Under the pieces are notes generated by a model. It was not told the DNA's origin. It saw only the letters and a list, made by a program, of their open reading frames with translations, and did no database searches. A stretch of DNA of 64,000 bases, taken from assembly GCA_050180485.1 (NCBI GenBank), contig JBFXED010000019.1, forward strand, positions 15,941 through 79,940, in the 5' to 3' direction. This stretch comes from CADEGL01 sp050180485. Lineage in GTDB: Bacteria > Pseudomonadota > Alphaproteobacteria > CADEGL01. Position numbers and translations under genes: made by a program. Below are positions 1-8,028 of this stretch, piece by piece; position 1 is the first letter of the stretch, and each line of letters starts with the position of its first letter.

Positions 1-381
1 GAGGGATTCCATGCGCGCACGAACGAGATCCTCGATGTTGCTGTCGGTCCCGAACTCGCCAAGCTTCGCGCCGTGCCGAACGATATCCTCGAATGGGATA
101 CCCCGCCGCATGAGTGAGGGGGGAAGTCGGAACAGGTCGACGAATTTCTGATTCCAGGCGACCATCCGAAGATCGCCGTCAACCATGGCGATGGCCTCGC
201 TCATGTGCTCGAAGGTCGCTTCCAGATGCGCGGTTTCGCGCCGGAGCGCATCTTCGATCCGGCGCAGATTTCCAGCCTCCTGCCCGAATCGGAACAGGTT
301 CCGAAAAACGTCGAGCAAAGCACGCCACGACTTCGCCGGAAGCGCGTTCGCCTCAGGTAGAACCTCGATTCCTCGGTCCAC
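1..381 (-). CDS. PAS-domain sensor protein, N-terminal part (runs off window)
   Basis: Partial gene: 127 codons are visible and the stop lies outside the window. The first 50 or so residues form a charged helix, followed by a PAS domain of the PAS-7 kind (FEHMSEAIAMVDGDLRMVAW, then NQKFVDLFRLP and FGTDSNIEDLV). This type usually sits at the front of sensor histidine kinases or diguanylate cyclases, but the output domain is not visible. The start chosen is GTG at 381, the only good start codon between the in-frame stop near 460 and the PAS domain. An AAGGAGG stands about 18 bases upstream, which is rather far, so the true start is unsure. The codons show the strong G/C third-position bias of a real gene. 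Confidence 0.7.
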   Translation of the reverse strand, partial: MDRGIEVLPEANALPAKSWRALLDVFRNLFRFGQEAGNLRRIEDALRRETAHLEATFEHMSEAIAMVDGDLRMVAWNQKFVDLFRLPPSLMRRGIPFEDIVRHGAKLGEFGTDSNIEDLVRARMESL

Positions 382-807
382 CGCGCAAGCCCCAGTTGCC
401 CTCCTTATTGTCGTTGAAGGGCAAAAAGGTGCAAGAACCTTATAGGCGCGGAGTTCTTAGGTTTTTAGAAGGTCAGCCTCCCAAAAGGGGCGCGTGTGGC
501 TATCGTCGGCTTGCCAGAACGGCTCGGTGAGGTGCGGCAGCTGCGACGTGCGAAGCTCGTAGCTGATGTTGGCAGGTGCGCAGCATCCATGCCTAGAAAC
601 GACCAGGCCGTGAGCGCCGCAACGAGGAGCGCGACCCCCGCCATGAACGCCAGCAAAGCACGGCGCAGCTTCGCAAGCAGCGCGGCGGGCTCCGATCAGG
701 ACGTGCTATGCGGGTTCAATGACGGGCGCCTCGGATGCTCGTCGCAATCTCGACACCAGATCAGAGCAAGGCTTGAACCTTACTGTGACACTACCGTGAA
801 CGGCGTC
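382..807. other. 426 bp gap without a secure gene
   Basis: This stretch separates the PAS sensor from serA. It is less GC-rich near 430-480 and carries no convincing gene. One minus-strand reading frame (TTG at 656 to 465, 63 codons) begins with a membrane-like segment, MLAFMAGVALLVAALTAW, but then turns into a serine/arginine-rich tail. A second minus-strand frame over about 460-585 reads more like protein (ISYELRTSQLPHLTEPFWQ) but has no start. The two together could be a small membrane-protein gene broken by a frameshift. No hairpin with a T-run was seen. Confidence 0.3.
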
Positions 808-2385
808 TTAGAAGGACAGCAGCCTCGCCTGCACGATACCAGGTAGGGCGCGCAGCCGCGTTAGGGCATCGTCCGACATGCGTTCGTCGACGCCCAGCAG
901 CGCCAGCGCCCCGCCGCCCTTGGCCTGCCGGCCCAGGTTGAACGTCGCGATGTTGACCCCGCTCTCGCCAAGCAGCGTGCCGATGCGCCCGATCGTGCCC
1001 GGCGTGTCCTGGTTCCGGATATAGACCATGTGCGGCATGATTTCGGCCTCGACCGGGATGTCCTCGATCCGCACGATGCGCGGACGCCCGCCACCGAACA
1101 GCGTGCCGGCCACCGACTGGCGGCCATCGGCCGTCTCGACCGTCAGGGAAACCAAGGTCTGATAGTTCTCGTCCTGGTCGCGGACGACTTCCTTGACCTC
1201 GATTCCGCGCGAACGCGCGATGACGGGTGCGTTCACCATGTTCACGGCATCAAGCAAGGGCGTCAGCAGCCCCTGCAGCAACATGGCCGTGAGGGGCCGC
1301 GTGTTCAGCTCCGCCACATGGCCCGCATACTCGACCGTCGCAGATTTGAGGCCGGACTGAACGAGCTGGCCGACGAGGCTGCCGACCTGCCCGGCCAGCA
1401 TCATGTACGGGCGCAGCTTGACGGCATCCTCGGCGCTGACCGACGGCATATTGACCGCGCTGGTCACCGCCCCCGTCAGCAGGAAGTCGGACATCTGTTC
1501 GGCAATCTGGACCGCCACGTTCTCCTGCGCCTCAGCCGTGGACGCACCGAGATGCGGCGTCGCCACCACGTTCGGATGACCGAACAGGGAATTCGTTTTC
1601 GCGGGCTCGACGGAGAACACGTCGAGCGCCGCGCCGGCGACGTGACCGTCGTCGAGCGCGGCCTTCAACTCATCCTCGACAACGAGGCCGCCGCGCGCGC
1701 AATTGATGATGCGTACGCCGCGCTTCATCAGCGCGATGGACTTAGCGCCGATGATGCCGCGCGTCGAATCCGTCAGCGGCACATGCAAGGTGATGAAGTC
1801 GGCGCGCTTGAACAGATCCTCCAGCGCCACGGCCTCGATACCCAGGACGGCCGCACGCTCAGGCGACAGATACGGATCGTAGCCGATCACCTTCATCTTC
1901 AGGCCCAGGGCGCGGTCCGCCACGATGGAGCCGATATTGCCGCAGCCGATGACGCCGAGCGTCTTGCCGGTCAACTCGACGCCCATGAAACGGCTCTTCT
2001 CCCACTTTCCGGCCTGGGTCGAGCGGTCGGCGGATGGGATCTGCCGCGCCAGCGCAAACAGAAGCGCCAGCGCATGCTCGGCCGTCGTGACAGAATTGCC
2101 GTGCGGCGTGTTCATCACCACGACGCCCCGCGCGGTCGCGGCGGGCACGTCGATATTGTCGACGCCGATACCCGCGCGGCCGACGATCTTGAGACGCTTG
2201 GCGTGCGCCATCACATCGGCAGTGACTTGCGTCGACGAACGCACGGCCAGCCCGTCATAGTCGCCGATCACGGCGGCGAACTGCTCCGGTGTCAGATCCG
2301 TGCGGACATCGGCCTCGATACCGCGCGCGGTGAAGATGCGCGCCGCCTTGGCGCTCAGCTTATCGGCAATCAGAACCTTGGTCAT
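808..2385 (-). CDS. serA: D-3-phosphoglycerate dehydrogenase
   Basis: First step of serine synthesis: oxidises 3-phosphoglycerate to 3-phosphohydroxypyruvate with NAD. The 525-residue length is that of the long form. Visible parts are the NAD-binding fold with GCGNIG near residue 150, the active-site arginine in CARGGLV, the catalytic histidine in HLGAST, an intervening domain, and a C-terminal ACT domain (MVYIRNQDTPGTIGRIGTLL) that usually gives serine feedback control. The start is ATG at 2385 (MTKVLIADKL), because a longer frame would run into serC. It lies 1 base after the serC stop, so the two genes are surely co-transcribed and probably translationally coupled. Confidence 0.97.
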   Translation of the reverse strand: MTKVLIADKLSAKAARIFTARGIEADVRTDLTPEQFAAVIGDYDGLAVRSSTQVTADVMAHAKRLKIVGRAGIGVDNIDVPAATARGVVVMNTPHGNSVTTAEHALALLFALARQIPSADRSTQAGKWEKSRFMGVELTGKTLGVIGCGNIGSIVADRALGLKMKVIGYDPYLSPERAAVLGIEAVALEDLFKRADFITLHVPLTDSTRGIIGAKSIALMKRGVRIINCARGGLVVEDELKAALDDGHVAGAALDVFSVEPAKTNSLFGHPNVVATPHLGASTAEAQENVAVQIAEQMSDFLLTGAVTSAVNMPSVSAEDAVKLRPYMMLAGQVGSLVGQLVQSGLKSATVEYAGHVAELNTRPLTAMLLQGLLTPLLDAVNMVNAPVIARSRGIEVKEVVRDQDENYQTLVSLTVETADGRQSVAGTLFGGGRPRIVRIEDIPVEAEIMPHMVYIRNQDTPGTIGRIGTLLGESGVNIATFNLGRQAKGGGALALLGVDERMSDDALTRLRALPGIVQARLLSF

Positions 2386-2386
2386 A

Positions 2387-3541
2387 TCACGCCGCCTCCG
2401 CCCGGACGGAAGCGTATGCCCAGTCCAGCCACGGCAGCAGGGCTTCGACATCGCCCCGATCGATGGTGGCGCCGCCCCAGATGCGCAGGCCCGGCGGCGC
2501 CGAGCGGTAGGCGCCGATATCGAGCGCCACGCCTTCGGCCTCCAGCAGCGAGGTCATGCGCTTGAGCATCTCGGCCTGGCGCGGCTTCGGCAGGTTCGCG
2601 AACAGCGGCTCCTGCACCTTGAGGCAGATCGAGGTGCAGGAGCGCGTGGTCGGATCATCGGCCAGGAACGCGGCCCAATCGCTCCGTTCAACCCACGCGG
2701 CGACGGCGGCAAGATTGGCTTCCGAGCGCGCGATCAACGCGTCCAGCCCGCCGATGCCTTCCGCCCATTTCAGCCCGTCGAGCGCATCCTCAACGCAGAG
2801 CATGGACGGAGTGTTGATCGTCTCGCCGCGGAAGATGCCCTCGTCCAATTTTCCGTCCTTGGTCAGGCGGAACAACTTGGGTAGCGGCCAGGCCGGCTTA
2901 TGGCTTTCCAACCGCGCAGCAGCGCGAGGCGAGATCGCTAACATGCCGTGCTGCCCCTCTCCGCCTAGCACCTTCTGCCAGGACCAGGTGACCGCATCGA
3001 GCCTTTCCCACGGCAAGCGCATGGCGAACGCCGCCGAGGTCGCATCGCAGATGGCCAGGCCTTCGCGCCCGGGCGCGAGCCAAGCCGCATCGGGCACGCG
3101 CACGCCCGAAGTCGTACCGTTCCAGGTGAAAACAACGTCGCGGTCGGCCGCGACCTGCTTCAGGTCCGGCAGCTTGCCGTAATCGGCTTCGAACACCCGC
3201 ACGTCGGAGAGGCGCAATGCCTTCACCACATCGGTGACCCAGGTCTTGCCGAAGCTTTCCCACGCCAGCATGTCTACGCCCCGCGCGCCGAGCAGCGACC
3301 ACAGCGCAAGTTCGACGGCGCCCGTATCCGACGCCGGAACGATGGCCAAGCGCCAGTCGGCTGGCATGCGCAGCACCGACTTACTACGGTCGATCACCTC
3401 GGCCAAGCGTGCCTTGCCCTTTGCCGAACGATGGGAGCGGCCCAGGAACGCGCCTTCGAGCACGTGAGGCGTCCAGCCCGGACGCTTGGCGCAAGGGCCA
3501 GAGGAAAAATTGGGATTCCGGGGACGGAGAGAAGGCTTCAT
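2387..3541 (-). CDS. serC: phosphoserine aminotransferase
   Basis: Second step of serine synthesis: transfers the amino group of glutamate to 3-phosphohydroxypyruvate, using pyridoxal phosphate. The 384-residue protein belongs to the long alphaproteobacterial/archaeal type of SerC (RPRNPNFSSGPCAKRPGW at the N-terminus; LGRSHRSAKGK). The PLP lysine is in SWQKVLGGEGQHG. The start is ATG at 3541; a longer frame reaches 3625, but the upstream part resembles a leader rather than protein. It is the first gene of a two-gene serC-serA operon. The untranslated region before it holds a hairpin listed separately. The phosphoserine phosphatase gene serB is not in the window. Confidence 0.96.
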   Translation of the reverse strand: MKPSLRPRNPNFSSGPCAKRPGWTPHVLEGAFLGRSHRSAKGKARLAEVIDRSKSVLRMPADWRLAIVPASDTGAVELALWSLLGARGVDMLAWESFGKTWVTDVVKALRLSDVRVFEADYGKLPDLKQVAADRDVVFTWNGTTSGVRVPDAAWLAPGREGLAICDATSAAFAMRLPWERLDAVTWSWQKVLGGEGQHGMLAISPRAAARLESHKPAWPLPKLFRLTKDGKLDEGIFRGETINTPSMLCVEDALDGLKWAEGIGGLDALIARSEANLAAVAAWVERSDWAAFLADDPTTRSCTSICLKVQEPLFANLPKPRQAEMLKRMTSLLEAEGVALDIGAYRSAPPGLRIWGGATIDRGDVEALLPWLDWAYASVRAEAA

Positions 3542-3564
3542 GGACGTCTCGGAAATGGCTAAAA

Positions 3565-3590
3565 CATCGCAAATATTCATTTGTGCGATG
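3565..3590 (-). promoter_or_regulatory. hairpin in the serC 5' leader (candidate regulatory RNA)
   Basis: A perfect 7 bp inverted repeat, CATCGCA ... TGCGATG, separated by 12 AT-rich bases, lies 24-49 bases before the serC start codon. A conserved RNA element known as the serC motif occurs in this position in other alphaproteobacteria. I could not check whether this hairpin fits that model. It could also be a protein-binding operator. Confidence 0.35.
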
Positions 3591-3652
3591 CAGCATTTCG
3601 TATAGGCCCGAGCAAAACCCGTCAACCGTGCATTCGGGAAAAGATAGCTGGC

Positions 3653-4342
3653 CTACGCTTCCCGCATATCGCGCGCCGTGGTGCCGCTAGCCGTTCCATC
3701 GGCATAGGAGCGTGCACCTTCGATATAACGGTCGAGTGGCAGCGAAATCGACCGGACGGAGGGACGTTCCATCAAATTATCGGCCAATGCCCTGAGGCGA
3801 CGGCATTCCGGAGGCAACCCCACACCACGGTAGTGTTCCATCACGGGGAGGCGCTCGAACCAGGGCTCATACGTAAGATCGACCAGGGAAAGCCGCTCAC
3901 CGAGCCAATATGGCCCCTTCGCGGTCCCGATCCCCGCACTTTCCATAAACAGAAAATGGGTTCGCAGCTCTGCAGACAGTCGGGCTTGATCGTCCTTCGA
4001 TTGGGCCAGAAGCAACCTGTACCAAGTTGGCGTGAACTTGACGTTGGCGAAGTCGACCCAAAACCGGGCGCGGGCTCGCGCGGCCGGGTCCGTAGGCATC
4101 AGCGCAGGATCGGGAAACACTTCCTCCACATATTCATTGATGATCGAAGATTCCCAAACCAGATCATCGCCATGCTTGAGCACAGGCACTTTGCTGTAGG
4201 GAGAAACTTCGGCAAACCAGGAGGGTTTGGCACTCAAATCAATTTCGGTGAACTCAAACGAAATATTCTTCTCCAAGAGTACGAGACGCGTGCGGGCCGC
4301 ATAGGGACAAATTTGCGCGCTATAAAGATGAATGATCGCCAT
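3653..4342 (-). CDS. glutathione S-transferase family protein, omega-like (CPYA active site)
   Basis: A 229-residue protein with an N-terminal thioredoxin-fold domain (MAIIHLYSAQICPYAARTRL) followed by an alpha-helical domain. Cys12 in CPYA marks the omega/dehydroascorbate-reductase-like branch, whose members use cysteine rather than serine or tyrosine for glutathione-dependent reduction or thiol transfer. The cis-proline motif KVPVL and the ESSIINEYVEE segment complete the glutathione site. The substrate is unknown. It is transcribed divergently from a second GST gene, with 59 bases between the starts, so they likely share a control region. The start is ATG at 4342. Confidence 0.85.
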   Translation of the reverse strand: MAIIHLYSAQICPYAARTRLVLLEKNISFEFTEIDLSAKPSWFAEVSPYSKVPVLKHGDDLVWESSIINEYVEEVFPDPALMPTDPAARARARFWVDFANVKFTPTWYRLLLAQSKDDQARLSAELRTHFLFMESAGIGTAKGPYWLGERLSLVDLTYEPWFERLPVMEHYRGVGLPPECRRLRALADNLMERPSVRSISLPLDRYIEGARSYADGTASGTTARDMREA

Positions 4343-4401
4343 TGTCTAACCCTCCGCTCACGTTTATTCCTGCCCCTGCGAACAACCGCGAAGGCCCATC
4401 G

Positions 4402-5097
4402 ATGACAATGGTATTGTACGAACTTGTCGGCCAGAACGACCATCGGTTCAGCCCCTATGCTTGGCGCAGCCGCCTCGCGCTCGCCCACAAAGGGTTGGAG
4501 GCCACGTTCGTGCCCTGTCGCTTGACGGACAAGGACAAAATTGCTTTCAGCAAGCAGGAACGGGTACCGGTACTGAAGGACGGCGACACGGTCGTGCCCG
4601 ATTCCTGGGCGATCGCCTGCTATCTGGAGGACAAGTATCCTGACCGGCCGTCGCTCTTCGGCGGCGCGGTCGGCCGTGGGGTCGCGCGGGTCGTGAACGC
4701 GGCGGCGGACACGCAGCTGATCCCGGCCATGGCGCGCCTGATCCTCGGCGATGTCTTCGCGACCATCGATCCCGCCGACCGCGAATACTTCCGCAAGACG
4801 CGTGAACCGCGCTTTGGCGCCACCATCGAGGCGATTGCCGCCGGGCGCGACGGTCAGCGCGAGCCGTGGCTCAACGCTCTAGGCCCTTTTCGCCTAGTTC
4901 TGAAAGAGCAACCATTCCTGTCGGGCGAGAAGCCCGCCTACGCCGACTACATCCTGTTCGGCACGTTCCAGTGGGCGCGCTGTACCAGCCCGTATCCATT
5001 GCTTGAGCGCGACGATCCGGTCCATGCTTGGCGCGAGAAGATGCTGGACCTGTTCGGCGGCATGGGCCGGAAGGCCAAGGGCTATCCGGTCGACTGA
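4402..5097 (+). CDS. glutathione S-transferase family protein, beta-etherase-like
   Basis: A 231-residue GST-fold protein. The N-terminal domain reads MTMVLYELVGQNDHRFSPYA; Ser17 is the likely catalytic residue, and RVPVLKDGDTVVPDSWAIA forms the glutathione site. The long C-terminal helical domain and overall look resemble the LigE/beta-etherase-like group, but I cannot name a substrate. ATG at 4402 was chosen over TTG at 4342 because GAAGG stands about 9 bases before it and the homology-like sequence starts there. It is divergent from the omega-like GST. The stop is 3 bases from the convergent MaoC gene. Confidence 0.8.
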   Translation: MTMVLYELVGQNDHRFSPYAWRSRLALAHKGLEATFVPCRLTDKDKIAFSKQERVPVLKDGDTVVPDSWAIACYLEDKYPDRPSLFGGAVGRGVARVVNAAADTQLIPAMARLILGDVFATIDPADREYFRKTREPRFGATIEAIAAGRDGQREPWLNALGPFRLVLKEQPFLSGEKPAYADYILFGTFQWARCTSPYPLLERDDPVHAWREKMLDLFGGMGRKAKGYPVD

Positions 5098-5100
5098 CCG

Positions 5101-5550
5101 CTAGGCGGGCCGCCGCCGGACGATGTGCGGAATGGTCATCGTGCACATCGTCTCGCCGCGCTGATTGGTTGTCCGGTACTTGAGGACCATGATGCCCCGT
5201 CCAGGCTTGGTCGCCGACGGACGCACCTCCGCCACCTCGACCTCCACCTGCAACGTATCACCAGCCTTCAGCGGCTTGAGAAACCTGACGTCGTCCACCG
5301 CCGGCGCGCCCATGTTGCAGGCCGTGATGACGCCCGTCTCGAAGAAGAGCTTGAAGCTGAGCGCGCAGGTCTGGAAACCGCTAGCAACGACCTCGCCGAA
5401 GAGCCCGTGCTTGGCCGCTTCCTTGTCCTTATGGAACGGCTGCGGGTCGTATTTGTGGGCATAGTCCAGGATGTCGGCTTCGCTGACGGTCAGCTTCGCC
5501 GAGGTGAATTTCTCGCCGACCTTGAAATCTTCCAGATAGCGCGTGGTCAC
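5101..5550 (-). CDS. MaoC-like (R)-specific enoyl-CoA hydratase/dehydratase
   Basis: A 149-residue hot-dog-fold protein with the hydratase active-site pattern D-x-x-P-x-H (YDPQPFHKDKEAA) followed by GEVVASGFQTCAL. Such proteins hydrate trans-2-enoyl-CoA to (R)-3-hydroxyacyl-CoA, or act on related acyl-CoA or nitrile substrates. The start is a GTG at 5550, fixed by a 4 base overlap (GTGA) with the stop of the phzF-like gene upstream and by the family's usual start (TRYLEDFKVGEKF). It ends an apparent operon of thioesterase, PhzF-like and MaoC-like genes. Confidence 0.85.
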   Translation of the reverse strand: MTTRYLEDFKVGEKFTSAKLTVSEADILDYAHKYDPQPFHKDKEAAKHGLFGEVVASGFQTCALSFKLFFETGVITACNMGAPAVDDVRFLKPLKAGDTLQVEVEVAEVRPSATKPGRGIMVLKYRTTNQRGETMCTMTIPHIVRRRPA

Positions 5551-6359
5551 GTCGACGTCCCTGCCGCGGTTGTTGATGCCGAAATCCTGATCGTACCTTC
5601 GAGGAAGAAAGCCACGCGGCCGCGCATGACGACGCGCTCGCCGCGCTGTTCGCACACCAGTTCCCCACCCCGCGCGGAAATCTGCCGCGCATTCAGCGTG
5701 GTCTTGTCCAGTCGCTTGGACCAGTACGGCGTCAGCGCGCAGTGGGCCGAGCCGGTCACCGGGTCTTCCTTGATGCCCAAGCCGGGCGCGAAGAATCGGG
5801 AAACGAAATCCACTTCGTCGCCGGGCGCGGTGACGATCATGCCGGGACGCTCTAGCTTGCCAAATTTCTCGAAATCTGGCGTCATGGCGCGGATATCCGC
5901 CTCGCGATCGAAGACGGCCAGATAGTCGCGTTGATTGCTCAGCAATTCGACAGGCGCCAGGCCCAGCGCGTCTGCCACGGCGGCGGACTTGATCGGCTTG
6001 GCTTCCCAAACCGGAAAATCCATGGCGAACCACTCGCCATCCTTCACCACCTCCAGCACACCGCTCGCGGTGTGAAAACGGACGGACGAGCGGGACGGAT
6101 CGAGCTTTGAGAGCACCAACGCGCCGGTCGCGAGCGTGGCATGGCCGCACAGATCCACTTCCGTCGTGGGTGTGAACCAGCGCAGATCGTAGTTAACGTC
6201 GCTGGGCACAAAGAACGCTGTCTCGGACAGATTGTTTTCGGCCGCGATGGCCTGCATCGTCTCGTCCGGCAGCCATTTCGTCAGCACACAGACGGCGGCC
6301 GGGTTGCCGCCGAAGACGCGGCCCGTGAACGCGTCGATCTGATAGAGCGGAATTTCCAT
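5547..6359 (-). CDS. PhzF-family isomerase/epimerase-like protein
   Basis: A 270-residue protein of the PhzF/diaminopimelate-epimerase fold. Visible features are the N-terminal QIDAFTGRVFGGNPAAVCVL, the probable catalytic glutamate in NLSETAFFV, DLCGHATLA, and the C-terminal half-repeat with KEDPVTGSAHCALTPYW. PhzF itself isomerises a phenazine precursor, but most family members have unknown substrates, and no phenazine genes are nearby. It overlaps the MaoC-like gene by 4 bases and starts 5 bases after the thioesterase stop, so the three are co-transcribed. Confidence 0.85.
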   Translation of the reverse strand: MEIPLYQIDAFTGRVFGGNPAAVCVLTKWLPDETMQAIAAENNLSETAFFVPSDVNYDLRWFTPTTEVDLCGHATLATGALVLSKLDPSRSSVRFHTASGVLEVVKDGEWFAMDFPVWEAKPIKSAAVADALGLAPVELLSNQRDYLAVFDREADIRAMTPDFEKFGKLERPGMIVTAPGDEVDFVSRFFAPGLGIKEDPVTGSAHCALTPYWSKRLDKTTLNARQISARGGELVCEQRGERVVMRGRVAFFLEGTIRISASTTAAGTST

Positions 6360-6364
6360 TTCGA

Positions 6365-6844
6365 TCAGGGCTGGTTCTGGAACAGCATGAGCGTGGCGCT
6401 GCCGTGGGCGTAGAGCTTACCCTGGAGATCGGTCAGGCGGGCCTCCGCCGTGGCTATGCGCTTGCCCTGATGGATGATCTTTCCTTCGCAGCGGACCCGG
6501 CCGGTCTTGGGGGTCATGGGACGCACGAAATTGACCTTTAACTCCAGCGTGGTCGACGCTCCGCCGGCATCCTGGGTGGTCAGGGCGGCCGAGCCGGTCG
6601 CACTGTCGATCAGCGCCGCGGCCAAGCCGCCATGGGCGATGCCCAAAGCGTTGTTGTGCTGTTCAGCAATGTCGCATTCGAAGACGCAGCGGCCGAACTC
6701 CGCCTCCACGACGCGCAAGCCCAGGCTGGCTACGAAAGGCGAGGACGGTTTCTCGCCCCGCGCCATGGCCTGCATGTATTCCAGGCCGGAAACCTTCCTG
6801 CCCCCGTGCACCGGGGCGTCCGGACCGTATTTCGTCTCTGACAT
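6365..6844 (-). CDS. PaaI-like hot-dog thioesterase
   Basis: A 159-residue protein. It carries the PaaI/4HBT core HNNALGIAHGGLAAALID, in which the HGG region and the following aspartate are typical of phenylacetyl-CoA-like thioesterases, then the long helix and the strand region LELKVNFVRPM. It probably hydrolyses an acyl- or aryl-CoA thioester. The start is ATG at 6844 (MSETKYG) with GGAG 6 bases upstream; the TTG 15 bases earlier is less likely. It is the first gene of a three-gene minus-strand operon with the PhzF-like and MaoC-like genes. Confidence 0.85.
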   Translation of the reverse strand: MSETKYGPDAPVHGGRKVSGLEYMQAMARGEKPSSPFVASLGLRVVEAEFGRCVFECDIAEQHNNALGIAHGGLAAALIDSATGSAALTTQDAGGASTTLELKVNFVRPMTPKTGRVRCEGKIIHQGKRIATAEARLTDLQGKLYAHGSATLMLFQNQP

Positions 6845-6861
6845 GGGATCTCCGCGCAACG

Positions 6862-6890
6862 AAGGCCGGTTCGAGGAACCGGCCTTTTTT
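6862..6890 (+). terminator. strong intrinsic terminator, plus-strand orientation
   Basis: A perfect 10 bp stem (AAGGCCGGTT / AACCGGCCTT) with a 5 base loop, directly followed by TTTTTT on the plus strand. On the minus strand only TT follows, so it should act on plus-strand transcripts. No plus-strand gene lies close upstream: the nearest, a GST, ends 1.77 kb away. Confidence 0.75.
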
Positions 6891-6937
6891 CGAGGGGCCG
6901 ACCTTACGCGGTCACGCCCTATCCGTCGAGCGGCGGT

Positions 6938-7129
6938 CTAAGAATGACGGCGCTTCCAGTCCCAGATTTCCGCAGGCACGGCACCGCGCGCCAAACCGAT
7001 ATCGTCCATCGAGAACGTATCGGGTTTGATTTCCGCCGCATGGGCGGAGCGCGGCGAATCGCCAGCCTGAATCACGTTGGCATCAAGCGGTGCAGAATAA
7101 ATCGGGTGCAAGAAGCTGCGCTCTGTCAT
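6938..7129 (-). CDS. small protein of unknown function
   Basis: A 63-residue reading frame (MTERSFLHPIYSAPLDANVI at the start, ending in AVPAEIWDWKRRHS). I do not recognise the family. It is rich in acidic and aromatic residues, has no membrane segment, and its codon use is reasonably GC-biased at third positions. A purine-rich AGAGAG stands just before the ATG at 7129. It lies alone between alaX (152 bases upstream) and the thioesterase gene. Reality as a gene is plausible but unproven. Confidence 0.4.
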   Translation of the reverse strand: MTERSFLHPIYSAPLDANVIQAGDSPRSAHAAEIKPDTFSMDDIGLARGAVPAEIWDWKRRHS

Positions 7130-7281
7130 CTCTCTCGGTCATCTCTCTCGTCCTTCATACGGCAAACGCGCCGTTGGCGTTTATGGTTCCCCGATCCCTT
7201 CAAGATAGGAGAAGACCGTGACGCCAGAGTGACGGTTGAGAGTGTCGGTCTGAGGGCCGACTTGCGGTTTATTCGGGGCAG

Positions 7282-7989
7282 CTAGACGAATGCGATATTG
7301 ATGCGCCGGTTCTGGCGACCTTTGTTCTCGATCTTGCCCACGACCACCTGACCGATCTCGCCCGTGCGCGCCACATGAGTGCCACCGCACGGTTGAAGGT
7401 CGACGCCATCGATTTCCAACAGACGCACTTTCCCCGAACCGGTGGGCGGCTTGACCGACATCGTACGCACCAGACCGGGATTGGCCGCCAGCTCGTCGTC
7501 TGTGATCCAGCGGGGATGCACAGGATGGTCCTCGGCCACCAGCCGATTCAGATCGGCGGTCAGCTTCTCCTTGTCGATGGCAGTGTTGGGCAGGTCGAAG
7601 TCGAGCCGCCCCTTGGCCTCGCCTAGGGCACCGCCCGTGACCGATCCGGTCACCAGCGAACAAAGAAGATGCAGGCACGTATGCATCCGCATATGGCGGT
7701 GGCGTCGCTTCCAATCGAGTGCGGCCGTGACCGTCTCGCCGACGGCAGGTGGCGCTGCGCCCGGCTCCAGCACATGGGCGGGTTCGCCGGTCGCGGGGTG
7801 CTTGCGGGTATCGGCCACCTGCAATTCCCGGCCGTCGGCGAGGCGCAGAACGCCCGTGTCGCCCGGCTGGCCGCCGCCTTCGGGGTAGAACACCGTACGG
7901 TCAAGGCGGATGCCCGCCTCGTCGACGGACATGACGCGCGCTTCGCAGGATTTCAGATAGGCGTCTTCGCGAAAGAGCTCGTCGGTCAT
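7282..7989 (-). CDS. alaX: alanyl-tRNA editing protein AlaX
   Basis: A 235-residue free-standing version of the editing domain of alanyl-tRNA synthetase, which removes serine (or glycine) wrongly attached to tRNA-Ala. The two halves of the zinc site are both present: the HxxxH of MHTCLHLL near residue 105 and the CxxxH of CGGTHV near residue 200. The N-terminal YPEGGGQPGDTG segment is typical of the family. It lacks the aminoacylation and C-Ala domains, fitting the AlaX-M/S class. It follows the DMT transporter gene by 39 bases, probably in the thiD operon. Confidence 0.9.
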   Translation of the reverse strand: MTDELFREDAYLKSCEARVMSVDEAGIRLDRTVFYPEGGGQPGDTGVLRLADGRELQVADTRKHPATGEPAHVLEPGAAPPAVGETVTAALDWKRRHRHMRMHTCLHLLCSLVTGSVTGGALGEAKGRLDFDLPNTAIDKEKLTADLNRLVAEDHPVHPRWITDDELAANPGLVRTMSVKPPTGSGKVRLLEIDGVDLQPCGGTHVARTGEIGQVVVGKIENKGRQNRRINIAFV

Positions 7990-8028
7990 GCGGTCCTCCC
8001 TTAGAGCACTTAGTCTAGCAGACGGGCG

